A DNA stretch of 64,000 nt from Bacteroidota bacterium (GTDB lineage: Bacteria; Bacteroidota; Bacteroidia; Chitinophagales; Chitinophagaceae), in NCBI GenBank assembly GCA_023417815.1, contig JAEZEI010000064.1:108176-172175 (forward strand), written 5' to 3'. This document shows positions 51,684 to 59,888 of this stretch, piece after piece. Positions within the stretch are counted from its first letter, which is position 1. Every line of letters starts with the position of its first letter. The notes under the pieces are model-generated. The model saw only the letters and a program-made list of their open reading frames with translations, was not told the DNA's origin and made no database searches. The position numbers were made by a program, and so were the translations under genes.

Positions 51684-52133
51684 ATGAAAAAGAATTCTGT
51701 CACACTCCACCGGGTAATTAAAGCAAGTCCTGAAAAAGTCTTCAGGGCGTTTTCTGAACCAGATGCGAATGCAACCTGGTTTCCACCCTATGGTTTTATT
51801 TGTACGATCCAGCAAATGGAATTTAAGGAAGGAGGAAAATTCAGAATGACCTTCACGAATTTCAGCACTGGAAATGGCCATTCTTTCGGAGGTGAGTACC
51901 TTGAAATTAAGCCCTCTGAATTTATCAGGTATGTTGACAGGTTTGATGACCCCAGCCTCCCCGGAGAGATGACTACCTCCGTCTGGTTTACCAGGGGAAT
52001 TGCAGGTACGGAACTTCGAATACAACAGGATGGAATTCCCGAAGCAATTCCGGCAGAAATGTGTTACCTGGGCTGGCAGGAGTCCCTGGAAAAACTGATC
52101 AAACTTGTAGAACCTGAAATCCCTGACGCCTGA
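51684..52133 (+). CDS. Second SRPBCC (AHSA1-like) domain protein
   Basis: The 149-residue protein has an AHSA1-like pattern: VTLHRVIKASPEKVFRAFSEPDANATWF, QMEFKEGGKFRMTFTNFSTGNGHSFGGEYLE and a terminal helix (GWQESLEKLIKLVEPE). It is similar in type to the protein at 51111, but not close in sequence. It is separated from the VOC gene by two bases, implying one transcript. Function unknown. Confidence 0.85.
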   Translation: MKKNSVTLHRVIKASPEKVFRAFSEPDANATWFPPYGFICTIQQMEFKEGGKFRMTFTNFSTGNGHSFGGEYLEIKPSEFIRYVDRFDDPSLPGEMTTSVWFTRGIAGTELRIQQDGIPEAIPAEMCYLGWQESLEKLIKLVEPEIPDA

Positions 52134-52135
52134 GA

Positions 52136-52534
52136 ATGATGAGCAGATCTGCTAACCATATTCTGAGAAGTGCCATTTTTGTAACCTTTCCTGGAAATTG
52201 CAGGGTGGCACTCTCATTTTACCATTCATGCTTTGGCGGAAAGCTTTTGTATGAAACACTTAATGTGGAAGGAATTCGCGGCACACCAGTGGTAAGTGGT
52301 TCCCTTATTTCAGACAGGGTGATCATACATGGGTCTGACATGGTTCCTGAAGAGGGAAGGGTCATGGGAAATTGCATTTCTGTATACCTGCCTTTTAAGG
52401 ATCATCGAGAGCGAAGATCGATCATAGCGAAACTTCAAAAAAAATCTACCATTAATTGGAATGGATATGCTGATCAAAAGCTAATTGAGATACTTGATCC
52501 TTTCGATATCAGCTGGATCCTGGGTATAAATTGA
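52136..52534 (+). CDS. VOC (glyoxalase-like, PhnB type) protein
   Basis: The 132-residue protein has one VOC module (FPGNCRVALSFYHSCFGGKLLYETL; IHGSDMVPEEGRVMGNCISVYLPF; LDPFDISWILGIN at the end) like PhnB-type proteins with a long insertion. The metal ligands of glyoxalase are not clearly preserved. It is the last of the plus-strand accessory run; the minus-strand VOC gene converges 14 bases away. Confidence 0.72.
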   Translation: MMSRSANHILRSAIFVTFPGNCRVALSFYHSCFGGKLLYETLNVEGIRGTPVVSGSLISDRVIIHGSDMVPEEGRVMGNCISVYLPFKDHRERRSIIAKLQKKSTINWNGYADQKLIEILDPFDISWILGIN

Positions 52535-52548
52535 TAGGGGCAGGTAAT

Positions 52549-53022
52549 TTATTTTTTAAATGGGTCCCTGTTCGTCGTAAGTTGTTCTGCCAGTCCAACC
52601 AGGATATTTTCGGGGCCGCGGACATAACAAAGCTTATAAATATTTTCATAATTCACTACATCCCCTACCACCACTGCACCGGCAGGCTTTAGATCTGCAA
52701 GGGTCTGTTCGAGGTTTTTAACGGTGAACATTACACGAAGATAACCCAGTGAATTAACAGGCGCATCCCGGTGGTCGGAGATCACTGTCGGACTTATAAA
52801 ACGGGAAAGTTCCAGGCGGCTATGGCCATCAGGGGTTACCATCATCGCTATTTCCACTTCCTGGTTTCCCAGCCCTGTGACCCTGCCCGCCCATTCTCCG
52901 GCTATTATTGCCCGTCCTTCCAGGATCAGACCCAGGGCTGAAAAGAATGAAATGGCATTGTCAAGGGATTCCACTACAATGCCGGTATTGTCCATGCGAA
53001 TGAGGTTTTGGGGCATATTCAT
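52549..53022 (-). CDS. VOC (glyoxalase/bleomycin resistance-like) protein
   Basis: The 157-residue protein has paired VOC modules: MDNTGIVVESLDNAISFFSALGL at the start, then EVEIAMMVTPDGHSRLELSRF, LGYLRVMFTVKNLEQTLADL and a terminal GPENILVGLAEQL, the pattern of dioxygenase/lyase-like VOC proteins. ATG 53022 is chosen since the upstream TTG frame overlaps the receiver gene, which ends at 53027. The two are on one strand and may be co-transcribed. Confidence 0.85.
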   Translation of the reverse strand: MNMPQNLIRMDNTGIVVESLDNAISFFSALGLILEGRAIIAGEWAGRVTGLGNQEVEIAMMVTPDGHSRLELSRFISPTVISDHRDAPVNSLGYLRVMFTVKNLEQTLADLKPAGAVVVGDVVNYENIYKLCYVRGPENILVGLAEQLTTNRDPFKK

Positions 53023-53026
53023 AATT

Positions 53027-53437
53027 TCAATTTTGGGTTTCGGCAACTTTCAACCAATATTCAAAGAAAGTGGTGATCTTAAACCTGGTCATTTCAATTG
53101 AACCAGGTTTTCGGATCACTGTGCTGGCTCCATTTTTATAACATAATGCATGATGGTGCCATAATGGGCTGTCAGTCAGTATCACAACAGGAATGGCCGA
53201 ATAATGTTCACTGGATCTTACCCGCTTCAGGATATCCAGACCTGGTTCCGGTGAGAGGTTCTGATCAAGGATCACCAGAGATGGTACCTGCTTCTTTATA
53301 GCATCAAATAGTTCTGCCGGGTCCTGGTAAAATGAGATCGATGCATCTATTCCCGATTCCTGCAATGTAGACGAGGTCAGGAACTGGTCATCCATATCAG
53401 CGATCAAAATATAAATATGTTTCTTCTTTTCATTCAT
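53027..53437 (-). CDS. Stand-alone response regulator receiver protein
   Basis: The 136-residue protein is a single receiver (CheY-like) domain: the acidic pair in ILIADMDDQ, the phosphoacceptor Asp in SLVILDQNLSPEPGLDIL, VVILTDS and the Lys in VIRKPGS. No output domain follows. A cognate histidine kinase is not in the window. It ends 4 bases before the VOC gene start on the same strand. Confidence 0.82.
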   Translation of the reverse strand: MNEKKKHIYILIADMDDQFLTSSTLQESGIDASISFYQDPAELFDAIKKQVPSLVILDQNLSPEPGLDILKRVRSSEHYSAIPVVILTDSPLWHHHALCYKNGASTVIRKPGSIEMTRFKITTFFEYWLKVAETQN

Positions 53438-53553
53438 TATCGGGGAATTGATTCATTTTAAAAGGTCCAAACCACAATAATAAGACTTCCGTGTTTGTCC
53501 AAATAGAAAAGCTGCCTTTCAGCAGCTCTTAAGGAAACGCATGAGTTTACCTT

Positions 53554-53679
53554 TTACTTTGTCTTGCCCATTTCTTCAAAGAAGGTATAAACCGCCTTGA
53601 TCTGTTCACGGGTTAGTGGAATTTCACTATACCTTTTCCCTTTTGTAGCGTTTAGCAATAGCTGCCTTACGCTCTTCAT
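53554..53679 (-). CDS. 41-residue ORF overlapping the KTSC stop
   Basis: The frame starts at ATG 53679, whose ATGA overlaps the stop of the KTSC gene, the arrangement expected for translational coupling. It encodes 41 residues including KGKRYSEIPLTREQIKAVY and ending FFEEMGKTK. No known family; the basic-acidic mix looks like real protein. A long gap upstream to the receiver gene otherwise holds nothing obvious. Confidence 0.4.
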   Translation of the reverse strand: MKSVRQLLLNATKGKRYSEIPLTREQIKAVYTFFEEMGKTK

Positions 53680-53882
53680 CTTTCAATCCAGGTAAAACTT
53701 TGGATGCCTCCTGGCGTATCTCGTAATTGATGGCCATTGCCTTTGGCTCCTGAAGATCTCATTGCCCTGTATTCAGATTCCGGAACATCCTTATAAATGT
53801 AAACGAGACCTGAGGTAAACCGAATTAAAAGTTCTGACCTGGCAGGGTCATAATTCATTTCAGCAATCACAGTAGAAGGCAT
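53676..53882 (-). CDS. KTSC domain protein with divergent end
   Basis: The 68-residue protein starts with the KTSC-domain pattern VIAEMNYDPARSELLIRFTSGLVYIYKDVPESEYRAM, a small fold of unknown function often found next to lysyl-tRNA synthetases or as a phage or short protein. The last 20 residues (LRDTPGGIQSFTWIER) do not look like the family end, suggesting a frameshift or replacement; a neighbouring frame encodes a charged alternative. The 41-residue ORF overlaps its stop. Confidence 0.6.
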   Translation of the reverse strand: MPSTVIAEMNYDPARSELLIRFTSGLVYIYKDVPESEYRAMRSSGAKGNGHQLRDTPGGIQSFTWIER

Positions 53883-53940
53883 ACAGGTTTATTATATTGA
53901 GTAGATCCAATAACCAGGCCGTTGAGGTCATAGTTTCACA

Positions 53941-53971
53941 AAAAAAGATCCCCGGCTAAGTGCCAGGGATC
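53941..53971 (-). terminator. Terminator after the fasciclin gene
   Basis: On the minus strand GATCCC/GGGATC plus an inner GGC/GCC pair around TAAGT-type loop (53947-53971), followed by TTTTTTT, 22 bases after the fasciclin stop. Confidence 0.75.
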
Positions 53972-53993
53972 AGGGTATTTATAATTTCAATAT

Positions 53994-55202
53994 CTATTGA
54001 GGCAACAGTACCTGGTCGATCTTGTGTAATACACCATTCAGGTAGTTCTGATCGCTGGTTCCACCAGGATTAGGATTAATGAGAATGTTCGATGCCGTTG
54101 GGTTCACCATGCCTTTAACTGTAGCAGCCGAAACAATTGGCCCCGTGAAGCTTGCCTGGAGCGCAATTCCAGGATGCCCGGGAAATGCGGAGTTCAGCAG
54201 CGTGGGGAAATTTGCTGCCGTAGTAGGAAGATTATTATTGAATGCCCTCACTTGCATTAAATGATAAACAACAATTCCTTTTACAACCTGAGCTGTGAGA
54301 ACAGGATAAAGTGCAGGATTACTAAAAACAGCCGGGGTTGATGCGAGCGCTGTAGCCTGGGTCATTGCAGTTCCTGTGGGAACTCCCATTTGCACTAATG
54401 CAGTATAAATTGCAAAGGTCAGTCCCTGTTGCATGGCAGCATCTGTAGGTGCATATACCGTAAGGTTAGCACCAATATTCAATAAGGCTGCCTGAAGTGT
54501 TCCCGGGCTGCCGGTACCGCTATCTGCACGTAATATGGCTGCCTTTAAATAGGTAAGTTGAGGATCGGTATTGATCCTGTCCCATAAAAATTGGGAAGGA
54601 GGAACCGGCATTGCTGCTACTTCATGGATATACCCGTTGCCAGCCTGGATATCTGCAGAGATCACAGGAATATTGTTCAGGAAGTTCCCGTTCCTTGGTG
54701 AAGGGAACGTAGTGAGCCTCAGCAAGGAACTGATCGCAGGCGCGGGGTTCAGCATGGAGGGATACTGAAAGTTCGGAAAAACATTGGTCATTCCTGCGTA
54801 TGGCACAGCCTGGGGAATGGTGTTGTAACCAATTATCTGTGCTGCTGTAGCTGCCGGCAGGCTTGTCTGGATAAAAGTGGAAAACACCGAATTAGGGGCA
54901 TTAAGAGGAACGGCTCCACCTGATGCTGCATTGATGAATACCTTCATCGCATCATTATTGGGAACGAACACGGTATAACGGTTCGCCAGGTTATCTAGAG
55001 TTCCGGTCATGCCTGCTCTCACGATAAGCCTGTAATAAAGGCTATCGTTCGCGCGTGCGGGTGAGGCAAGGGTATCGGTTATGCTGCTCATTGTTGTTAC
55101 TGGTGGAGGAGTTTCAATGAACTGCTCCATATCATCATTGCAGGCAGTGAACAGCACCGATCCAAAAGCGATCATCAACCCTATTCTGAAAATATTTTTC
55201 AT
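53994..55202 (-). CDS. Fasciclin-domain lipoprotein
   Basis: The 402-residue protein has a lipoprotein signal (FGSVLFTACNDD, Cys at residue 21), then two fasciclin (FAS1) domains: residues about 45-200 (LANRYTVFVPNNDAMKVFI) and 220-400 (ANLTVYAPTDAAMQQ, and the terminal NYLNGVLHKIDQVLLPQ). FAS1 domains mediate adhesion or ligand binding at the cell surface. It is 20 bases after the TonB receptor gene on the same strand, so it may be the surface lipoprotein partner of that receptor, as SusD is for SusC. Confidence 0.88.
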   Translation of the reverse strand: MKNIFRIGLMIAFGSVLFTACNDDMEQFIETPPPVTTMSSITDTLASPARANDSLYYRLIVRAGMTGTLDNLANRYTVFVPNNDAMKVFINAASGGAVPLNAPNSVFSTFIQTSLPAATAAQIIGYNTIPQAVPYAGMTNVFPNFQYPSMLNPAPAISSLLRLTTFPSPRNGNFLNNIPVISADIQAGNGYIHEVAAMPVPPSQFLWDRINTDPQLTYLKAAILRADSGTGSPGTLQAALLNIGANLTVYAPTDAAMQQGLTFAIYTALVQMGVPTGTAMTQATALASTPAVFSNPALYPVLTAQVVKGIVVYHLMQVRAFNNNLPTTAANFPTLLNSAFPGHPGIALQASFTGPIVSAATVKGMVNPTASNILINPNPGGTSDQNYLNGVLHKIDQVLLPQ

Positions 55203-55222
55203 ATTGTGTTTTTTAGATCTGA

Positions 55223-57979
55223 TTAAAGGTTATATCCAAAACTCATATAATATAGGCCTCCTATCTGGGCATTTCCTACAGCATTGTAATAATACTGGTT
55301 CAGCAGGTTGTTCGCTCCGATCTTGAAAATGGACTTTGTGCCCGGGATCTTTGTGCTGATCTGGGCATCCAGTACATGAAAGGCAGGAACATTTCCGCTG
55401 GCGAAATCACCCTGGTAGAAATAACTGTCTTGCCAGCGGTAAGTAATATTGAATCCATACCGGTTGTTCTTACCAAACCCTGTATTGGCAAAGGTTGCAT
55501 TCATCCTGTATTCCGGGCTGTTAAAAAAGGAAACAAATCCTTCCGGGATATCCGTGATCCTGTCGCTTGATACATTCACAGCAAGGTTGAAGTTAAGTGG
55601 AAGCCTGTAATCAACACTTAAGCCGAAACCATAGGTTTTAACCTTCTCTGCAATATTTACAGGAACTGAGAAAATAAAGCCGTTCGCTGTATCTGCCTGG
55701 CTTATCGGACTACCTGTTTTATTCTGAACAAGAAGCCTGCGGGTCAGAAAATCCTGGTATTGACCAAAATATCCATATGCATCTATCAACATTCTTTGGC
55801 CAAACTGAAGTCCCTTGTAACCCAGTTCAAATGTGGTAACCGATTCAGGTTTATAATCCTGGAAATCGTATGGGACCACGCTTCCTGCACGCAGGTCATC
55901 AAGATAATAAACAGGGTTATCATAAAAGTTGTAGAATTCCCTGAAAGATGGATCACCTCCAATAAGGGTTGTATTTCCTCCAACGCCCAGGTTTATCCAT
56001 TGCTGCTGTGTTGAAGGGAACCTGTAAGCTGTTTGAGCTGAAAGGCGAATATTATTGTCTTCCGCAACTTTGAATAACATAGTTGCCCGTGGAGTGAACT
56101 TTCCCTTGAAGTTTTCATTCTTATCATAACGGCCTGAAACGGTAACGCGTAAACGATCATCCATGAAGCCCTTTCCCGCCTGTATGTATGCGCCAACCTC
56201 ATTGATATTGATATTGCCTGCTGAATCGGCAAAAAGAGTTCCTTCAGAATTCAATACGTAGCGCTTTATATTTCCTCCAACCAATACATCAGCAAAATTG
56301 CTTGTCCACTGGGAAAGATTATACTGTCCTTCTACCTGGTATAGATCCGTTTTATCAACGAACAGCCCACCACTTGGTATCGGAACCTTTCTTACCTGGT
56401 CAAACAGTTTCTTAAATTCAGGGCTTCCGGGTAATGGTCTTCCCACATCAGCAACCCTTCTTGCATTATTATGGGCGTCCATATCCGTTTGGCCTGCAAG
56501 TTTGTTTGCGAGGAAAGCCTGGGTATACTGCACATACCAGTCGGTTAGCTGCGGTGTTGGTGTAATACCGTCGGGTGCAAAGGTCACTGACTTTTTCCAA
56601 GCTTCATTTGTTAGCCTGGTTGTAACTGTAGCATTGAAGGATTCTCCTGCATTTTCCTGGGTAGTCCATGCACGCACATGCCAATTCTTATTATTCAGTT
56701 CCACTTTATACTGGCCGATCTTTAATGCCTTCAGGGAATACCTGTCGCTACCGGTATAAACAGTGTTTCCGGTTCCCCAATGCCCTGCGATAACGGCTTC
56801 AGTATTTGGCGTGATCTTGTAATTTAAGGAACCACTCATTTTATAGTTTAGGGTAACCGGGTCGATAATATCAACCTCATTGTAACCGGTACGGCTAACA
56901 TTTGTAGGGTTCTGGGTCAAGGTCTGGATGAAAGGCATGAGGAATGGTGCCTGTTGACCAATGCCCAGGAGGAAAGGATTAATGTTTACCGTAGTTTCAT
57001 CACCGTAAACATTTATACCATCATAATTTGGATCTGTGGTTCTCGTACCTGCCTTTACATAACCCAATGTGCCGATCCTGTTGAAGTTCCTGTAATCCAT
57101 CGCTACCCAGTCTTTCGCCTGGATAAGTTCGGTGGTTACCTTAAAGGCGAATTTTTCAGATACCTTCTTTGCCCAGCGCAGGTTCCAGTTGTGATAAGGA
57201 GAAGCCTGGTCCCTTTGGCTGCGGTCAGTATGCATGATACCGGTCTTTACTTCAAACGATAGTCCCTGGTACCGGAAAGGATTCTTGCTGTTAATAAGCA
57301 AGGTCCCGTTCATTCCACCCGGACCATAAAGTGCTGATGACGCTCCTGGGAGCAGTTCCATGCTTTCAACGTCAAGCTGGCTCAAACCGATAACGCTTCC
57401 CACCGAGAAATTAAGTCCCGGTGCCTGGTTATCCATTCCATCCATGATCTGGTTGAAGCGAACATTTCCGCTGCCGGAAAAACCGCGTGTGGAAGGAGTT
57501 TTAAACGTAAGCGAAGAGGATACAACGTCAACGCCTTTAAGGTTCGACACCACATCATAATAACTTGCTGCGGGGGCAGTACGAATTGTAGCGGCACTCA
57601 CCCTTTCCACAGAAACGGGTGATTCAATGATTCGTTGAGGCAAACGACTGGCTGAGACCACCACTTCCTGGCCAAGAGTATTTCCGGGCACCAGGTTAAG
57701 CGTGAGGGGCTCTGCAGAAGATACCTGGATCTCCTGGGAGGCATAACCAACGGATGAAAAAATAAGTGTAACGGGAAGTTGTTTCACTTTAAGAGTGAAA
57801 TCGCCGTTCTCATTAGTGAAGGTTCCTTCGGTCGATCCTTTTACCGTAACCGATACAGCACCTGCATTCTCAAGCGTGTTACTGTTCTTCACGTTACCGG
57901 TAATGATCACGTCCTGTGCCCGGGCGGAGCCTGAAACAAGTGCAAGGATCGTAACCAGAAAAGGAAATAATCTTCTCAT
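55223..57979 (-). CDS. TonB-dependent outer-membrane receptor
   Basis: The 918-residue protein has a signal peptide (FLVTILALVSGSARAQ), a carboxypeptidase-like regulatory domain (ITGNVKNSNTLENAGAVSVTV, residues 25-105), a plug domain (PQRIIESPVSVERVSAATIR; TFKTPSTRGFSGSG; GPGGMNGTLLINSKNPF), and a 22-strand beta barrel ending in NQYYYNAVGNAQIGG and a terminal aromatic-hydrophobic end (MSFGYNL). It is a high-affinity transporter in the outer membrane driven by TonB. The substrate is unknown. The fasciclin lipoprotein gene follows. Confidence 0.93.
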   Translation of the reverse strand: MRRLFPFLVTILALVSGSARAQDVIITGNVKNSNTLENAGAVSVTVKGSTEGTFTNENGDFTLKVKQLPVTLIFSSVGYASQEIQVSSAEPLTLNLVPGNTLGQEVVVSASRLPQRIIESPVSVERVSAATIRTAPAASYYDVVSNLKGVDVVSSSLTFKTPSTRGFSGSGNVRFNQIMDGMDNQAPGLNFSVGSVIGLSQLDVESMELLPGASSALYGPGGMNGTLLINSKNPFRYQGLSFEVKTGIMHTDRSQRDQASPYHNWNLRWAKKVSEKFAFKVTTELIQAKDWVAMDYRNFNRIGTLGYVKAGTRTTDPNYDGINVYGDETTVNINPFLLGIGQQAPFLMPFIQTLTQNPTNVSRTGYNEVDIIDPVTLNYKMSGSLNYKITPNTEAVIAGHWGTGNTVYTGSDRYSLKALKIGQYKVELNNKNWHVRAWTTQENAGESFNATVTTRLTNEAWKKSVTFAPDGITPTPQLTDWYVQYTQAFLANKLAGQTDMDAHNNARRVADVGRPLPGSPEFKKLFDQVRKVPIPSGGLFVDKTDLYQVEGQYNLSQWTSNFADVLVGGNIKRYVLNSEGTLFADSAGNININEVGAYIQAGKGFMDDRLRVTVSGRYDKNENFKGKFTPRATMLFKVAEDNNIRLSAQTAYRFPSTQQQWINLGVGGNTTLIGGDPSFREFYNFYDNPVYYLDDLRAGSVVPYDFQDYKPESVTTFELGYKGLQFGQRMLIDAYGYFGQYQDFLTRRLLVQNKTGSPISQADTANGFIFSVPVNIAEKVKTYGFGLSVDYRLPLNFNLAVNVSSDRITDIPEGFVSFFNSPEYRMNATFANTGFGKNNRYGFNITYRWQDSYFYQGDFASGNVPAFHVLDAQISTKIPGTKSIFKIGANNLLNQYYYNAVGNAQIGGLYYMSFGYNL

Positions 57980-58117
57980 ATACGGTCTTTTTGGGTTTAG
58001 AATTTATAGCAAAATAGGTATTGTTAAGCTGAAGCAGAAAGATTTTTTATCACCCATTGTTGAAATCTAAAAAAGGACTTCCCCGGCGTTTTTGACGCCT
58101 TGGTTTTACTTTAGCGT

Positions 58118-59053
58118 ATGGCTATGCAAAAATTTCCTTTTCAGACGGGGTTTTACCGAGGTAAGGTGCGGGATGTTTATTACCTGGGGAACGAATGGCT
58201 GGTTATGATAGCCAGCAACCGCATATCTGCATTCGATGTCATTTTACCTGAAACAATACCTTTCAAGGGAGAGGTGCTGAACCGGATCGCGGCCACCATG
58301 CTAAATGAAACAAAAGATATATGCCCGAACTGGCTTGTAGAAACACCGGCACCAAATGCAAGCCTGGGAATACGATGCCAGCCATATAAGGTAGAAATGG
58401 TAGTGCGTGGAAACCTGACAGGGCATTCATGGCGCACCTATAGTTCAGGGAAAAGAATTTTGTGCGGGGTAGCGTTGCCCGAAGGGATGAAGGAAAATGA
58501 TTTTTTCCCTGAACCTATAATTACCCCATCCACTAAGGCAGATGCCGGTCATGATGAGGACATCTCGAGGGAAGAGATCCTCGCAAGAGGAATAGTGCCC
58601 GAAGAAGATTATTTGCTGCTGGAAAAATATGCGCTGGCATTATTTGAACGGGGTGGTAAAATTGCGGAATCACGGGGGCTTATCCTTGCAGACACCAAGT
58701 ATGAATTTGGAAAAGCGAATGGAAAGGTATATTTAATGGATGAAGTGCATACGCCTGATTCATCGCGCTATTTTTTCCTTGAGGGATTCCAGGAGAGGCA
58801 GCTAAAAGGTGAACGCCAGAAGCAACTTAGTAAGGAATTTGTGCGCGAATGGCTGATCGCAAATAATTTTATGGGAAGACCAGGCGACGTTATTCCAGAA
58901 ATGACCAGCGATTGGATCCAAAGCATCAGCGCCAGGTATATTGAATTATTTGAAAGGCTTACAGGTGAAAAATTCACCTCGGAAAGGCTGACCGAAGAAG
59001 AAATTTTCGACAGGATCACCACGTCAATCAATATGCTCAACATTACTCCCTAA
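58118..59053 (+). CDS. purC: Phosphoribosylaminoimidazole-succinocarboxamide synthase
   Basis: PurC adds aspartate to CAIR with ATP in purine synthesis. The 311-residue protein has the family motifs GKVRDVYYLGNEWLVMIASN, RISAFDVILPETIPFKGEVLN, GNLTGHSW, ADAGHDEDIS and LADTKYEFGKANGKVYLMDE followed by TPDSSRYF. It is the longer yeast-like bacterial type. It is alone, not in a pur operon; a heptanucleotide repeat follows it. An ATG at 58124 is an alternative start. Confidence 0.95.
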   Translation: MAMQKFPFQTGFYRGKVRDVYYLGNEWLVMIASNRISAFDVILPETIPFKGEVLNRIAATMLNETKDICPNWLVETPAPNASLGIRCQPYKVEMVVRGNLTGHSWRTYSSGKRILCGVALPEGMKENDFFPEPIITPSTKADAGHDEDISREEILARGIVPEEDYLLLEKYALALFERGGKIAESRGLILADTKYEFGKANGKVYLMDEVHTPDSSRYFFLEGFQERQLKGERQKQLSKEFVREWLIANNFMGRPGDVIPEMTSDWIQSISARYIELFERLTGEKFTSERLTEEEIFDRITTSINMLNITP

Positions 59054-59320
59054 CCCCAATCAACCTCCAACTTCCAACCTCCAACTCCCAACCTCCAACC
59101 CTAACGTTTTTGCATAAACGCCACCTGATTTTCTACACTTATCAGCAGAAATGATTTGTGAAAGAAATTGCAGATAGTCTCATCAATTCGCCTGGGGTAT
59201 TCATGATCAGCGCTTTACAGCGGAAGTTTCACGTTGGCACACCATTTGAAATTGTAAGGGTGTTATTCGATAACACTCAAAATAATAAATGAAATTATTC
59301 ATCATTAAAAATTATTAATC
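59054..59320. other. Intergenic stretch with repeat and hairpin
   Basis: Between purC and the lmo0937-like gene. It holds the heptanucleotide array (59061-59101) and a 7-bp hairpin GTGTTAT/ATAACAC (59260-59276) about 45 bases before ATG 59321. I see no gene. Confidence 0.6.
59061..59101. repeat. Heptanucleotide repeat array, locus 3
   Basis: CAACCT, then CCAACTT, CCAACCT, CCAACTC, CCAACCT and CCAACCC in register (5 full units and one partial), 8 bases after the purC stop. It is in the same orientation as the other two arrays. Confidence 0.8.
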
Positions 59321-59476
59321 ATGGGAAATCTATTGTACACTATTGCCGTGATCTTGCTTATAGCATGGGCGATAGGATTCCTGGGATTCCAGGCCGGAGG
59401 TATCATTCACCTTTTATTGGTGATCGCAGTTATCGCATTTCTTGTTAGGCTTATATCTGGAAGGAGAACGCTATAA
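59321..59476 (+). CDS. lmo0937-family small membrane protein
   Basis: The frame from ATG 59321 encodes 51 residues: a first helix (LLYTIAVILLIAWAIGFLGF), the turn QAGGIIH, and a second helix (LLLVIAVIAFLVRLI) ending SGRRTL. Length, the central Gly-Gly-x-Ile-His turn and the terminal RR match the lmo0937 family of small stress-associated membrane proteins. The YtxH gene follows by 34 bases, a common pairing. Confidence 0.8.
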   Translation: MGNLLYTIAVILLIAWAIGFLGFQAGGIIHLLLVIAVIAFLVRLISGRRTL

Positions 59477-59510
59477 GATGCGTATTGTTAACCTATAAAA
59501 AACACCCCGA

Positions 59511-59822
59511 ATGAAAAATGGAAAAATGATAATCGGTTTGCTGGCAGGAGCCGCAGCCGGTGCGCTGACCGGGGTTCTTCTTGCTCCCGATAAAGGTTCG
59601 GTAACAAGAGGTAATCTGAGTCGCAGGAGCCGTGAATCTATTGATGGATTAAAGGGCAGGATGAGCGACCTGGTGGAAAATGTTTCGCATAAATATATGC
59701 CAGGCAAATCCGGAAGAAGCTCAGCTTCTTCAACATCAGGAAGAGAGCGGTCAATGGAGAGAACGAGATCAACAGCTTCTCAACACAATGCTCCCGGTGC
59801 ACCATCTGCCGGAAATATGTAA
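59511..59822 (+). CDS. YtxH domain protein
   Basis: The 103-residue protein begins with the YtxH pattern: a Gly/Ala-rich hydrophobic helix (KMIIGLLAGAAAGALTGVLL) then APDKGSVTRGNL, and a basic, Ser/Arg-rich hydrophilic tail that looks disordered. YtxH proteins are small and often stress-induced. It is last in the mini-operon and ends before a strong terminator. Confidence 0.82.
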   Translation: MKNGKMIIGLLAGAAAGALTGVLLAPDKGSVTRGNLSRRSRESIDGLKGRMSDLVENVSHKYMPGKSGRSSASSTSGRERSMERTRSTASQHNAPGAPSAGNM

Positions 59823-59840
59823 GTATTTCCCATGGTGCTG

Positions 59841-59878
59841 AAAAAAGCATTTGCAATCTGCAAATGCTTTTTTTTGCG
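59841..59878. terminator. Bidirectional terminator between ytxH-type and trhO genes
   Basis: AAAAAAGCATTTGCA (59841-59855), loop ATC, TGCAAATGCTTTTTT (59859-59873) and further T residues. A-T runs on both sides let it stop the plus-strand YtxH gene and the minus-strand trhO gene. Confidence 0.88.
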
Positions 59879-59888
59879 GTAGCCATTT

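Noticed and set aside
51111..52534. Mobile island in the SRPBCC/VOC region
   Set aside because: No integrase, transposase, terminal repeats or tRNA insertion site; only a small accessory cluster beside its likely regulator.
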